Source: Nocardia amamiensis (lineage in GTDB: Bacteria > Actinomycetota > Actinomycetes > Mycobacteriales > Mycobacteriaceae). Taken from it: a stretch of DNA of 60,838 bases. The notes beneath the pieces were generated by a model. It had not been told where the DNA came from and searched no databases. It saw nothing but the letters and a program-made list of their open reading frames with translations. Location of the stretch: contig NZ_JADLQX010000038.1 in assembly GCF_015477605.1 (NCBI RefSeq), positions 1 through 60,838 on the forward strand. Direction: 5' to 3'. Made by a program: the position numbers and the translations under genes. This document shows, in pieces, positions 25,964-34,604 of the stretch; within the stretch, counting starts at the first letter, position 1, and each line of letters opens with the position of its first letter.

Positions 25964-26941
25964 ATGTCGATAGCCACCGCACCCATGCCCGTCGAGCGAT
26001 ACGCATTCTCCTCGACCGACTCCGCCGAGATCACCGACTACATCGACCGCATGTACGCCGGCAACCGCACCCGGTTCCTCGAGGTCTCACCGGATGCCAC
26101 ATTCACCGTCACGGGCGTCTCAACCGACACGATGGCCACGGACCGGGTCCGTGGCGCGATCGGTTACGCCACCGACTCCGAACCCTTCGACTACCTGGTG
26201 TTCGAACATCTGATCGCGGGCCGGTACCTGCTGCGCGGCGGTGAGGAACTGCTGATGCGCCCCGGCGACGTCGCGGTGGTCCCGATGGGGGTCGGGCTGT
26301 CGTTCGAAGTACACGATCTCGACATGTCCCTGCTCCGGCTGCCGATGGACCGTGTCACCGCGATGGCGGAGGAGCAGGTCGGCACGCCCGCCGGAGGCGT
26401 GCGGTTCCAATCCACGCAGCCGGTCTCGTACGCGAGGGGACGGTACTGGCGTGATCTGGTCGCCGCGGTGCACCGCGAACTCATGGATCCCGAATCGCCG
26501 ATGGGAAATCCCTTGGTCGCCGAGCAGGCGACCGCCGGGATTGCCGCTGCCGCGCTGACCACCTTCCCGAACACGGCGATGACGGTCGACTACGTACGCG
26601 AGCCCGGCCACCTCACGCCGATGGCCTTGCGTCGCGCGACCGACTACATCAACGCCAATGCCGATCAGCCCCTGACCCTGACCGACATCGCCGAGGCCGC
26701 CGGTGTCACCGCGCGTGCCCTCCAGCACCATTTCCGCCGGCATTACGACACCACGCCACTGGGCTACCTCCGCCGGGTGCGCCTCGAGCGCGCGCACGAG
26801 GATCTGTCCGCTGCCGAGCCCGGAGACGGGCGGACCGTGGCCGCCATCGCCGAACGGTGGGGCTTCGCCCACCCGGCCCGCTTCGCCGCCGCCTACACCG
26901 CCCGCTACGGTCAGCCGCCCAGCTACACCTTGCACTCCTGA
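25964..26941 (+). CDS. AraC-family transcriptional regulator
   Basis: 325 aa from ATG 25964 after AGGAGG. The N-terminal domain (about 1-200) resembles the cupin-like AraC_binding_2 type. The C-terminal AraC double helix-turn-helix begins ALRRATDYINANADQPLTLT and continues DIAEAAGVTARALQHHFRRH, with PLGYLRRVRLERAHEDL and AERWGFAHPARFAAAYTARY. Close in type to activators of oxygenase or catabolic operons. No obvious target sits next door. Confidence 0.9.
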   Translation: MSIATAPMPVERYAFSSTDSAEITDYIDRMYAGNRTRFLEVSPDATFTVTGVSTDTMATDRVRGAIGYATDSEPFDYLVFEHLIAGRYLLRGGEELLMRPGDVAVVPMGVGLSFEVHDLDMSLLRLPMDRVTAMAEEQVGTPAGGVRFQSTQPVSYARGRYWRDLVAAVHRELMDPESPMGNPLVAEQATAGIAAAALTTFPNTAMTVDYVREPGHLTPMALRRATDYINANADQPLTLTDIAEAAGVTARALQHHFRRHYDTTPLGYLRRVRLERAHEDLSAAEPGDGRTVAAIAERWGFAHPARFAAAYTARYGQPPSYTLHS

Positions 26942-27152
26942 CTGCCCAGCGGACACCTTCGAGATCGCCAGGCCTCAGGTCACCGCGGGGTATGGCGCGG
27001 AGGGGTTCGTGCACATCTCGACCCGCGCCACCGGAATCGCGTGGCCGCTGTTTCGGCACGGCGATAGCGGTCATGCTGCACGCGCGGAGTGAATCGTGCC
27101 TCCGTGGCCACGCTGACATACGACGTGGTCGAACCCCGGGAAGGGAGGACAC

Positions 27153-27299
27153 ATGGCCTTGCGAGACGTGATCGCCCAGCTCCACCAGGACATCACCACC
27201 GCCGAGGACGCCGGCGACGAAGCGACCGCAGCGCGGCTGCGCGCGGAGATGGCCGAAGCCATTGAAGCCGCTCGGCGCGGCGACAAGGACGAGGAATAG
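27153..27299 (+). CDS. Small helical protein
   Basis: A 48-aa protein MALRDVIAQLHQDITTAEDA..., ending GDKDEE, with GGGAGGA seven bases before the ATG. Strongly amphipathic and charged, it resembles short GatB/YqeY-like or coiled-coil proteins of actinomycetes. Role unknown. Confidence 0.5.
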   Translation: MALRDVIAQLHQDITTAEDAGDEATAARLRAEMAEAIEAARRGDKDEE

Positions 27300-27352
27300 C
27301 GCGCGCCGCGCCGCCCCGGTTTCCGGCGGGTTTGCCAGGGCAACCAGTCAGC

Positions 27353-27658
27353 ATGGAATCCGACAAGGCGACCCGCGAGACACCTGCTTCCGAGCCCGCG
27401 TCAACCAGCGCTTCTTCGTCCGCTGTGGTCCGCGAGGACGATCTGCGCCGATTGCTGACCATGAGCGAGCCGAGCGCCCGGCTCGTCCTAGAAGAGGGAC
27501 GCGTCCGGATCGAGCAGGGTTCCGAGGCCGAGCCGCTCGGCATGCTCATCGTGACCCGCGCCGATCTCGCCGACCGTCTCGGACACGATCCCACCACCAC
27601 CGCGCTGACCGAGCAGGCCACCGAACTGAACAATGAAATCCGCCTCCGCGGCGCCTGA
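27353..27658 (+). CDS. Conserved-looking hypothetical protein
   Basis: About 101 aa from ATG 27353 (MESDKATRETPA). A Ser/Thr/Ala-rich N-terminal tail is followed by a charged alpha/beta segment (REDDLRRLLTMSEPSARLVL, EPLGMLIVTRADLADRLG). Normal codon use. No family recognised; the neighbours give no clue. Confidence 0.5.
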   Translation: MESDKATRETPASEPASTSASSSAVVREDDLRRLLTMSEPSARLVLEEGRVRIEQGSEAEPLGMLIVTRADLADRLGHDPTTTALTEQATELNNEIRLRGA

Positions 27659-27704
27659 AGCAGACGTCATCGGCGCACGCCGGGGGCGGGCGGACTCATC
27701 CCGG

Positions 27705-28592
27705 TCAGCCGCGTGACCATTCGTGCCCCCAGTAACTGTCTGCGGTGATCTCCTCGGCGCTGTAGGTGGATTCGTCGACGAGTACGCCTTCGGTGCCGTA
27801 TTCGAGATCCCAGCCGCCGGGAGTACGGACGTAGAAGGAGATCATCTTGTCATTGGTGTGCCGGCCCAGCGTCGACGACAGCGGGTAGCCCGCTCGCATG
27901 ACGCGGTCGAGGGCCCGGCCCACCGCGTCGAGCTGGTCGACCTCGACCATGATGTGCACCAGTCCCGGGCCGTCGGGGCGGGTGCCCGGGATCAGCGCGA
28001 GGCTGTGGTGGCGCTGGTTGACGCCCAGGAATCGAACCCGAACGGGCCCCACGCCGGGCGGAGTGGGCACCCGGAACGAACCACGCGGCAGGAAGCCGAG
28101 CACGTCGCAATAGAAGCGGTTCGCCTCCTCGAGGTCTGGCACCGGGAGAACGACATGGCCCAGACCCAGCCCCTCGGTGACGAAACGATTCCCGTGGGCG
28201 GTGACGACCGGGCTGTGGTCGAGCACCGGGCCGTGGAAGACCTCGACGGCGAACCCGGCGGGATCGGTGAAGGTGAAGGCTTCCTCCACGCGCAGCGCCT
28301 CTACTTGCTCCCGCGTGAGCGGCGTGACGGCGACGCCCGCCTGCTCCAGCGTTTCGCGCACCCGGGCGAGCGCGCGATAGTCCCGCACTTCCCAGCCGAC
28401 GGCCAGCACGCGATCCTGGTCGGCGGGGACGAGTTCGAAGCGGTAGGCGTGCTCATCCATGCGCAGGTACACGCTGTGCGGATTCGGTCCCGTGGCTTGC
28501 GCGAAGCCCATCACATCGAAAGCGAAGGCGCGCCAGGCCGCCACATCGGCGATGGCGACTCGGACGTAGCCGAGCGAGGCGATGTCAGCCAT
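27705..28592 (-). CDS. hsaC: Extradiol ring-cleavage dioxygenase, HsaC-like
   Basis: A 295-aa two-module vicinal-oxygen-chelate dioxygenase. Fe(II) ligands by alignment are H146 (GLGLGHVVLP), H213 (GLVHIMVEVD) and E264 (WDLEYG), with active-site H196, H245 and Y254. In steroid degradation HsaC opens the aromatised A ring of 3,4-DHSA between C4 and C5. It is the last gene of the hsaB-kshA-x-kshB-hsaC operon, 16 bases after kshB. A biphenyl-type substrate is possible on sequence alone; the context strongly favours a steroid catechol. Confidence 0.85.
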   Translation of the reverse strand: MADIASLGYVRVAIADVAAWRAFAFDVMGFAQATGPNPHSVYLRMDEHAYRFELVPADQDRVLAVGWEVRDYRALARVRETLEQAGVAVTPLTREQVEALRVEEAFTFTDPAGFAVEVFHGPVLDHSPVVTAHGNRFVTEGLGLGHVVLPVPDLEEANRFYCDVLGFLPRGSFRVPTPPGVGPVRVRFLGVNQRHHSLALIPGTRPDGPGLVHIMVEVDQLDAVGRALDRVMRAGYPLSSTLGRHTNDKMISFYVRTPGGWDLEYGTEGVLVDESTYSAEEITADSYWGHEWSRG

Positions 28593-28608
28593 GTGTTCGT
28601 CGTACTCC

Positions 28609-29655
28609 TCAGGAATAGGTGACTTGCACCGTGTCGGTGACCGGGACCGCCTGGCAGGCCAGCACGTAACCCTCGGCCAGATCGGCGTCGTCGAGAACTT
28701 CGTTGTGCCGCATCTCGACCTGTCCCGAGACGATCCGGCAGGTGCAGGCGCTGCACGCGCCCTCGCGACACGAGTAAGGCGCCGCCAGGCCGTTGGCCAG
28801 CAGGACGTCGAGCAGGACTCGCTGCCGAGGCCACGGGAATTCGTATGTCTGCCCGTCCAGTTCGACTTCGACCGCGGCGCTCTCGCCGGAATCGGTGCGC
28901 TCCGGCGCGGCGGTCTCGAACGGGTTGCCGCTCAGCGACACGAATTTCTCGACGTGCACACGCTTGCGGTCGGCGCCCAGCCCGATCAGCGCGTCGGAGG
29001 CGGCGTCCATGAAGGGCCCCGGGCCGCAGATGAACGCCTCGCGATCACACCACGGCCTGGCCAGGGCCGCCAGATGCGCGCGGGTGGGCAGTCCCTGCAC
29101 GGTCTCCAGCCAGTGCACCACGAGCAAACGGTCCGGATGCCGGGCGGACAGATCGGCGAGCTCGGCGGCGAAGATGACCGACTGCTCGTCGCGGTTGGCG
29201 TAGATCAGCGTGCAGTGCCCGGAACCAGCCGACAGCACCGATTTCAGAATCGACAGCACCGGGGTGATTCCGCTGCCCGCGGCGACCAACAGCACGTCGT
29301 CGTCGAGCGATGCGGGAGTGAAGACCCCGGCCGGCGGTAGAGCGTCGATGGCCATGCCCGCGATGGCGTTGTCGCACAACCAGTTCGATCCATAACCGCC
29401 GGGCGTCCGCTTGACCGTGACCTTCAGCGGCACATTCTCGTGCGGCGCGCTGGAAAGGGAGTAACAGCGGCTCACCGAACCGGTCAGGTCGCTCGGTATC
29501 CGGAGGGTCAGGAACTGGCCCGGGCGGTACTCGACGGCCTTCGCCTGCTCCGAGGCGGGAGCCAGCTCCAGCGACACCGCGTCGCGGGTTTCCCGGATCA
29601 CGTGCGCAACGCGGAGAGTGAGGATTCCGCCTGGTCGGCTCTCCGTGGTGTTCAC
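28609..29655 (-). CDS. kshB: 3-ketosteroid 9alpha-hydroxylase reductase, KshB-like
   Basis: 348 aa, the reductase that carries electrons from NADH via FAD and [2Fe-2S] to KshA. Motifs are RCYSLSSAPHE (flavin), LVAAGSGITPVLSILKSV (NAD), and AFICGPGPFMDAA. The C-terminal plant-type cluster is SCREGACSACTC with C at LACQA (C-x4-C-x2-C-x29-C). The whole chain follows Rhodococcus/Mycobacterium KshB closely. It overlaps the small upstream gene by four bases (ATGA) and lies one gene away from kshA. Confidence 0.9.
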   Translation of the reverse strand: MNTTESRPGGILTLRVAHVIRETRDAVSLELAPASEQAKAVEYRPGQFLTLRIPSDLTGSVSRCYSLSSAPHENVPLKVTVKRTPGGYGSNWLCDNAIAGMAIDALPPAGVFTPASLDDDVLLVAAGSGITPVLSILKSVLSAGSGHCTLIYANRDEQSVIFAAELADLSARHPDRLLVVHWLETVQGLPTRAHLAALARPWCDREAFICGPGPFMDAASDALIGLGADRKRVHVEKFVSLSGNPFETAAPERTDSGESAAVEVELDGQTYEFPWPRQRVLLDVLLANGLAAPYSCREGACSACTCRIVSGQVEMRHNEVLDDADLAEGYVLACQAVPVTDTVQVTYS

Positions 29656-29885
29656 GGCACATCCCCGTCACGCGTGCTGACCCCGAGAGCGCCGACCGCG
29701 ACGGCGGCATCGATGCTGTCGCGCAGAGCGATACAGGTCCGCACCCGGGCACCGTCCGCCCCGGCCAACTCGGCGCACGCCGCCATCGCGACGGCGCTCC
29801 ATTGCACACTGGTGTGCTCCACGCTGAACTTCTCGACCAGCACGCAGGTGCCGCAGGCCCGGCACGCAATCCGTTCCATGGCCAT
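29652..29885 (-). CDS. Small Cys-rich protein between kshA and kshB
   Basis: A 77-aa protein beginning MAMERIACRACGTCVLVEKF. C-x2-C-x2-C is visible at residues 8-14, with two further Cys (C37, C51). It starts four bases after the kshA stop and overlaps kshB by four bases, so it is made in step with the hydroxylase pair. It could be a small zinc or iron-sulfur protein or an assembly/accessory factor. No function is established from sequence. Confidence 0.7.
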   Translation of the reverse strand: MAMERIACRACGTCVLVEKFSVEHTSVQWSAVAMAACAELAGADGARVRTCIALRDSIDAAVAVGALGVSTRDGDVP

Positions 29886-29889
29886 CCAC

Positions 29890-31032
29890 TCAGGATCCGG
29901 CGGCGGCGCGCTGCTCGGCCAGATTGTGAGCGACCTCCGCCTCCCACGCCGTGACCGCTCGGGTGGTGTCGACCTCGAACTCGAACCGGTCGGTCATCTT
30001 CGGGTCGATATCGGCCACGTCGGTGTAGAACTGCTCGTACCAGCGGCGGAGCTGGTAGACGGGACCGTCCTCCTCGCACAGCAGCGGATTGTCGATGCGG
30101 GTCTTGCGCTTCCAGATCGCGGCGTCCTGTTCGAAGCCGCGGCCGAGACCACTGGCGAATTTCGCCGCGATCTCCTCGGCCTGCTCCGGTGGCAGGCCGA
30201 GGGGCTTCCGCACGATCGCGCCGTACTGCAGCACGAATTTCGTCGGCGATACCGGATAGTGGCAGTTGATCAGAATGCCCTCGACCGTCAAACCCGCACT
30301 CTCGCTGCGCAGCTGGTCGATCATGTAGGAGGGGCCGTAGTACGAGGCATCCGAGTGCAGCACGTTCTTGCCGCCCAAAGCCTTCGCCGTCTCCCCCATC
30401 ATGTCCTCGCGCGACACCGACGTCATGTACTGGCTGGCGACGTGGCCCTCGAAGACGTTCTTGAAGTAGGTGGGGAAGCCGAAGTGCACGTAGAAGAAAT
30501 GGGCCATGTCCACCACGTTGTCGATCACCTCGCGGCAGTTGGCGCCGTCGATCACCATGGTGTTCCAGGTCCAGTCGGTCCACTCGTCGCTGAAGACGCC
30601 GTCGATGCGCGGGATGGTGACCTGCTCCGGCGGCGGGTTGCCTTCCGGGTCGTTCCACACGAACAGTTGCTTGTTCTGCTCCAGCGTCGCCCAGGACCGG
30701 GTGCGCGCCCGCGGCGGCACCCGGCGACCGTAAGGGATGCCGGTGCAACGGCCGTTGCCGCCCCAGCGCCAGTCGTGGAACGGGCAGGCGATCGAGTCCC
30801 CTTTGATCCGGCCGTCACCCAGGTTCCCGCCCATGTGCCTGCAGTAGGCGTCCAGCACGTTCAGTTGTCCGGAGGCGTCGGCGAAGACCACCAGTTCGGT
30901 GCCGAAGATCGCCACGGTGTGCGGTTTCCCGTCCCGGAAGTCCTCCGCGCGACCCAGGCAGTGCCAGCCGCGCGCGTACCGCGCGGGCGGAGCGCCCGCG
31001 TCGATCACTCGAACCTCGGTGTCGGTAGTCAT
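29890..31032 (-). CDS. kshA: 3-ketosteroid 9alpha-hydroxylase oxygenase, KshA-like
   Basis: 380 aa from ATG 31032 (GGAGG five bases upstream). The Rieske centre is C64-x-H66 and C83-x2-H86 (AYCRHMGGNLGDG, IACPFHDWRW). The mononuclear iron site is N172, D175, H178, H183 in DNVVDMAHFFYVHF. KshA hydroxylates C9 of 3-ketosteroids, and with Delta1-dehydrogenation this opens ring B. Length and motifs agree with KshA rather than aromatic-ring hydroxylase alpha subunits. It works with kshB two genes downstream. Confidence 0.92.
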   Translation of the reverse strand: MTTDTEVRVIDAGAPPARYARGWHCLGRAEDFRDGKPHTVAIFGTELVVFADASGQLNVLDAYCRHMGGNLGDGRIKGDSIACPFHDWRWGGNGRCTGIPYGRRVPPRARTRSWATLEQNKQLFVWNDPEGNPPPEQVTIPRIDGVFSDEWTDWTWNTMVIDGANCREVIDNVVDMAHFFYVHFGFPTYFKNVFEGHVASQYMTSVSREDMMGETAKALGGKNVLHSDASYYGPSYMIDQLRSESAGLTVEGILINCHYPVSPTKFVLQYGAIVRKPLGLPPEQAEEIAAKFASGLGRGFEQDAAIWKRKTRIDNPLLCEEDGPVYQLRRWYEQFYTDVADIDPKMTDRFEFEVDTTRAVTAWEAEVAHNLAEQRAAAGS

Positions 31033-31126
31033 CGGTTCCTCCACGATTCGCCCACGTTTGTCCTCTCGATAGTTCGGTTGCCGATCCCGGCGCGGAAATG
31101 CGCAGTCCCACTGGCCGGGAGGCGCT

Positions 31127-31633
31127 TCAGGCTTCGTCGAACCGCCCGAACGCGGAGCGGTAGAACAGCAGCGGCCCGGCCTCGCGGTGTTCCGACAGTG
31201 CGGTGACCCGCGCGATCACGATGGTGTGGTCACCGCCGTCGACCTCCTGCTCGAGTTCGCCGTCCAGCCACGCCATGGTTCCCGCCAGCCGCGGCGATCC
31301 GTTCGGTGACGGCACCCAGTCGACCCCGGCGAACTTGTCCGCGCCGCTGCGCGCCAGCTGCCGGCAGATGTCTTGCTGGTCGTGGGCCAGGATGTTGACG
31401 CAGAACCGGCCCACCGCGCGTATGCGCGGCCACGACGTAGACGTGCGGGCGGGGCAGAAGCACACCGCGGGCGGCTCCAGCGACAGCGCGGAGAACGATT
31501 GGCAGGTGAATCCGATCGGCCCGTCCGCGGACCGCGCCGTGATCACCGTGACTCCGGTGCAGAAGCGGCCCAGTACGGCCTTGAAGTCGCGTACATCCAG
31601 CGGGGATCCGTCCATCGCAAGCACCGGTTCCAT
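31127..31633 (-). CDS. hsaB: Flavin reductase, HsaB-like
   Basis: A 168-aa short flavin:NAD(P)H reductase (LGRFCTGVTVITARSADGP, TCQSFSALSLEPPAVCFCPA, FCVNILAHDQQDICRQLA). HsaB supplies reduced FMN to the monooxygenase HsaA, whose gene lies 6 kb to the right. First gene of the minus-strand operon; its ATG follows AGGAGG, and a palindrome sits immediately before that ribosome site. The assignment to HsaB rather than another flavin reductase rests on the neighbourhood. Confidence 0.8.
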   Translation of the reverse strand: MEPVLAMDGSPLDVRDFKAVLGRFCTGVTVITARSADGPIGFTCQSFSALSLEPPAVCFCPARTSTSWPRIRAVGRFCVNILAHDQQDICRQLARSGADKFAGVDWVPSPNGSPRLAGTMAWLDGELEQEVDGGDHTIVIARVTALSEHREAGPLLFYRSAFGRFDEA

Positions 31634-31642
31634 CGGGCCTCC

Positions 31643-31669
31643 TATTTCGATCAGGTATATACCTGATCG
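31643..31669. promoter_or_regulatory. Palindromic operator before hsaB
   Basis: The core GATCAGGTATATACCTGATC (31649-31668) is a perfect palindrome; one more C/G pair on each side makes 22 bp. On the plus strand the left part, TATTTCGATCAGGTATA, matches 15 of 17 bases of the motif found at 33341 and 53946. It lies just upstream of the hsaB ribosome site, in the divergent region with the IclR gene. Confidence 0.75.
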
Positions 31670-31857
31670 CTATGACAGCAGGCACCTGCCGAAGGGCGTC
31701 AAGATCGGGGTCCGGTCAACGGGATGGAGATCGGTAGAAGCTACGTAGTTCTCCCGATTCATCCCGGTCGCGCACCCGTCAGTGTGAAAGGAGACACAAA
31801 CGGCCGAGCACGTCATGCCTGGTCGACGTAGACCGAATGTGACCGACGGAGGTTCAG

Positions 31858-32700
31858 ATGACCGTCACCCTGCTGCCCGACGCGCAGGCGCGCACCAGCC
31901 GGGTCCCCCACCACGCCCGCCCCCGAGCCGCCGGAGCCGGCGCCGCCGAGGTGCCGGTGTCGATGATCGAACGGATGACCCTGATCCTGGACGCGTTCGA
32001 TGCCGCCACCCCGACACTGACCCTGCTCGGCCTGGTGGAGCGCACCGGCCTGCCACGGTCGACAGTCCACCGGATTCTCGACCAGATGATCCGGCTGCGC
32101 TGGCTGGCCCACACGTCCGGCGGTTACCGGCTCGGCATGCGTACCCTCGAACTGGGCGGGCTCACCGCGGACCACAACGAGATCCGCGACGCCGTGAGCC
32201 CGCTGCTGCACGAGTTGTGCCAGCGCACCGGCATGGTCGGGCATCTGGCGGTGCTCGACGGTCATGAGGTCGTGTACTTGGACAAGGCCGGTGGCCGCCT
32301 GGCCGCGATGCTGCCGACCCGGCTCGGCGGCCGCATGCCCGCGCACTGCACCGCGCTCGGGAAGGCGATGCTGGCCTGCCTGGAGCCGAGTATCGCCGAA
32401 GCGGCGTTCCGTTCCCGGCTGCCGCGACTGACCGCGCACACCATCACCGAGCCCGAGGCACTGCATCGCACCTTGGCCCAGATCCGGCTGCGCCAAGGCG
32501 TGGCGCTGGACCGTCAGGAATCGCTGGACGGAATCGGCTGTGTCGCAGCGCCGTTGCGCGTCCGTGGCACCGCGCCTGCGGCACTGTCGCTGTCCGGGCG
32601 CGTCGACGCGATGAGCTTCGACAAGCTGGCGCGGGTGCTGCTCGAAATCTCCCATGAGGCCGGTCGGGCGCTCGTCCCACGCCGCGCCCGCTGGCGATAG
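31858..32700 (+). CDS. IclR-family transcriptional regulator
   Basis: A 280-aa protein with GGAGG six bases before the ATG. It has an extended N-terminal tail, then a winged helix (LTLLGLVERTGLPRSTVHRI, LDQMIRLRWLAHTSGGYRLG), then the effector domain (HCTALGKAMLACL, VALDRQESLDGIGCVAAPLR). IclR regulators often govern aromatic and steroid catabolic operons and bind a pathway intermediate. Divergent from the hsaB-kshA operon with a 22-bp palindrome between them, it is the first candidate for the motif-binding protein. Confidence 0.9.
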   Translation: MTVTLLPDAQARTSRVPHHARPRAAGAGAAEVPVSMIERMTLILDAFDAATPTLTLLGLVERTGLPRSTVHRILDQMIRLRWLAHTSGGYRLGMRTLELGGLTADHNEIRDAVSPLLHELCQRTGMVGHLAVLDGHEVVYLDKAGGRLAAMLPTRLGGRMPAHCTALGKAMLACLEPSIAEAAFRSRLPRLTAHTITEPEALHRTLAQIRLRQGVALDRQESLDGIGCVAAPLRVRGTAPAALSLSGRVDAMSFDKLARVLLEISHEAGRALVPRRARWR

Positions 32701-32713
32701 TTCGAGGCGGAAT

Positions 32714-33313
32714 ATGCCCGGGCGGTACAGTCCGACGATGACCGATGGCGTGACACCCGCGGTGCCCGATCTGCCGACCACCGCGTGGGCCGTGCTCGGA
32801 ATGCTCTCGCACGCCGACGAACTCTCCGGCTACGACCTGAAGAAATGGGCCGACTGGAGTCTGCAGTTCTTCTACTGGAGCCCGTCGTTCAGCCAGATCT
32901 ACGCCGAACTCAAACGTCTGGAGAAGCACGGCTACGCCACCTCCCGGACAGTCACGCAGGAGGACGGCGTCCGCGGCAAGCGGATGTACGCCATCACGCC
33001 GGAAGGCCGTGCCGCCGCTGCGGCCTGGGTCAACCACGCCCCGGTCGAGGCGCCGGTGCTCAAGCACAGCGTGATGCTGCGGGCCTGGCTCGGCAATCTC
33101 GCCGAGCCCGACCGGCTCCGTGAGATCCTCACCGAGCACATCGGCTACGCCGAGCAGATGCGCAAGCGCGCCGAGGCGGACGCCCAGGGCGCCGGGGCCA
33201 ATCCGGACTGGGCCTATCCGGAACTCGTGCTGCGCTGGTGCGTACGGCACTACGAGGCCGAGCGCGATTTCGCCCGGGACTTGCTCGCCGACATCGATCG
33301 CCTCACTGAGTGA
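32714..33313 (+). CDS. PadR-family transcriptional regulator
   Basis: 199 aa from ATG 32714 (GAGG before it); ATG 32738 is an alternative. The N-terminal PadR winged helix is clear (TTAWAVLGMLSHADELSGYD, FYWSPSFSQIYAELKRLEKH, GKRMYAITPEGRAA) and a helical C-terminal dimer arm follows. It starts 13 bases after the IclR gene, so the two regulators are co-transcribed. The 19-bp motif follows directly before ribBA, making PadR the second candidate reader of that motif. Confidence 0.9.
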   Translation: MPGRYSPTMTDGVTPAVPDLPTTAWAVLGMLSHADELSGYDLKKWADWSLQFFYWSPSFSQIYAELKRLEKHGYATSRTVTQEDGVRGKRMYAITPEGRAAAAAWVNHAPVEAPVLKHSVMLRAWLGNLAEPDRLREILTEHIGYAEQMRKRAEADAQGAGANPDWAYPELVLRWCVRHYEAERDFARDLLADIDRLTE

Positions 33314-33340
33314 GACCCCGCCTGGCTGTTCCCGCACCAA

Positions 33341-33359
33341 CATATTTCGATTAGGCATA
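33341..33359 (+). promoter_or_regulatory. 19-bp shared motif upstream of ribBA
   Basis: CATATTTCGATTAGGCATA, identical to 53946-53964 and a half-site relative of the palindrome at 31648-31669. It ends 15 bases before the ribBA ATG, so it overlaps the promoter or 5' leader. Shared control with the hsaB and LLM operons is inferred. Confidence 0.7.
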
Positions 33360-33374
33360 TGAAGGTGGCGGACA

Positions 33375-34604
33375 ATGACCGGTGAACTGGACACGGTGCC
33401 TGCCGCGGTGGCGGCGATCGCGAGCGGCGGCATGGCGCTCGTCGTGGACGACGAGGACCGCGAGAACGAAGGCGACCTGGTGCTGGCCGCGGAGAAAGCG
33501 ACCCCGGCGAACATCGGGTTCCTGGTGCGGCACACCAGCGGCGTTTTGTGCGTGCCCATGGCCGGTGCCGACCTGGACCGGCTCGACCTACCGCCGATGA
33601 CAGCCGTCAACCAGGATCCGAAGGGCACCGCGTACACGGTCTCGGTGGACGCCGCGGTGGGCATAGACACCGGCATATCGGCCGCCGACCGCGCCCACAC
33701 CATGCGCCTGCTCGCCGATCCCGGCACCACACCGCAGGACCTCACCCGTCCCGGCCACGTGTTCCCGCTGCGGGCACACCCGTTCGGCGTATTGGGGCGG
33801 CAGGGGCATACCGAGGCCGCGGTCGACCTGGCGCGGCTGGCGGGCCTGCGCCCGGCCGGAGTCATCGCCGAAGTGGTGCGCGACGACGGGTCGATGGCCC
33901 GGCTGCCCGAACTGCTGACCATGGCCCGGGCGCACGGGATTCCGATAATCTCCATCGCCGACCTGATCGACTATCGCCAGCGGCTCGAGTCGAGTGTTCT
34001 CCGTGTCGTCGAAACCCGGCTGCCCACTCGCTTCGGTGAATTCCGGCTCATCGGCTACCGGGACGCGGCCGGCAACGCCGAACATCTCGCGCTGGTTCTC
34101 GGTACGCCCGGAGCCCGGAATGTACTCACCCGGGTGCACTCGGAGTGCCTCACCGGCGACGCGTTCGGTTCGCTGCGCTGCGATTGCGGCGAGCAACTGG
34201 ACGCCGCCCTGCAGGTCGTGGCCGCCGAGGGCCGCGGCGTCGTGGTGTACCTGCGCGGACAGGAAGGACGCGGCGTCGGACTGCTGAACAAGTTGCGCGC
34301 TTACGAGCTGCAGGATGCGGGCGCCGACACGGTCGACGCGAACCTCCGGCTCGGGTTGCCCGTCGACGCTCGCCGCTACGGCGCGGCCGCGCGGATTCTG
34401 ACCGACCTGGGCGTGCGGTCGGTCCGGCTGCTGAGCAACAATCCGGCCAAGCAGGCCGGGCTGACCGAGTGCGGCATCGCCGTCGAACGGCGAATCCCTT
34501 TGCAGGCCATGCCCACCGAGCACAACGTGCGCTATCTGCGTGCCAAGCGTGACCGCATGCGCCACCAGCTGACCGAGGTCGACGCCGCGGTCGCCATCCG
34601 ATGA
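33375..34604 (+). CDS. ribBA: Bifunctional DHBP synthase / GTP cyclohydrolase II
   Basis: 409 aa. Residues about 1-203 are 3,4-dihydroxy-2-butanone-4-phosphate synthase (VVDDEDRENEGDLVLAAEKA, HTSGVLCVPM, RPGHVFPLRA, GHTEAAVDLARLAG). Residues 204-409 are GTP cyclohydrolase II with the zinc site SECLTGDAFGSLRCDCGEQ and VVYLRGQEGRGVGLLNK. Together they make both riboflavin precursors. No other rib gene is nearby. Its place next to FAD/FMN-dependent steroid genes and the shared motif suggest a pathway-dedicated flavin booster. It overlaps the next gene by four bases. Confidence 0.92.
   Translation: MTGELDTVPAAVAAIASGGMALVVDDEDRENEGDLVLAAEKATPANIGFLVRHTSGVLCVPMAGADLDRLDLPPMTAVNQDPKGTAYTVSVDAAVGIDTGISAADRAHTMRLLADPGTTPQDLTRPGHVFPLRAHPFGVLGRQGHTEAAVDLARLAGLRPAGVIAEVVRDDGSMARLPELLTMARAHGIPIISIADLIDYRQRLESSVLRVVETRLPTRFGEFRLIGYRDAAGNAEHLALVLGTPGARNVLTRVHSECLTGDAFGSLRCDCGEQLDAALQVVAAEGRGVVVYLRGQEGRGVGLLNKLRAYELQDAGADTVDANLRLGLPVDARRYGAAARILTDLGVRSVRLLSNNPAKQAGLTECGIAVERRIPLQAMPTEHNVRYLRAKRDRMRHQLTEVDAAVAIR

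Noticed and set aside
28015..28040. tRNA T-arm-like GGTTCGATTCC on the minus strand
   Set aside because: It lies inside hsaC coding sequence and no acceptor, D or anticodon arms can be folded around it.
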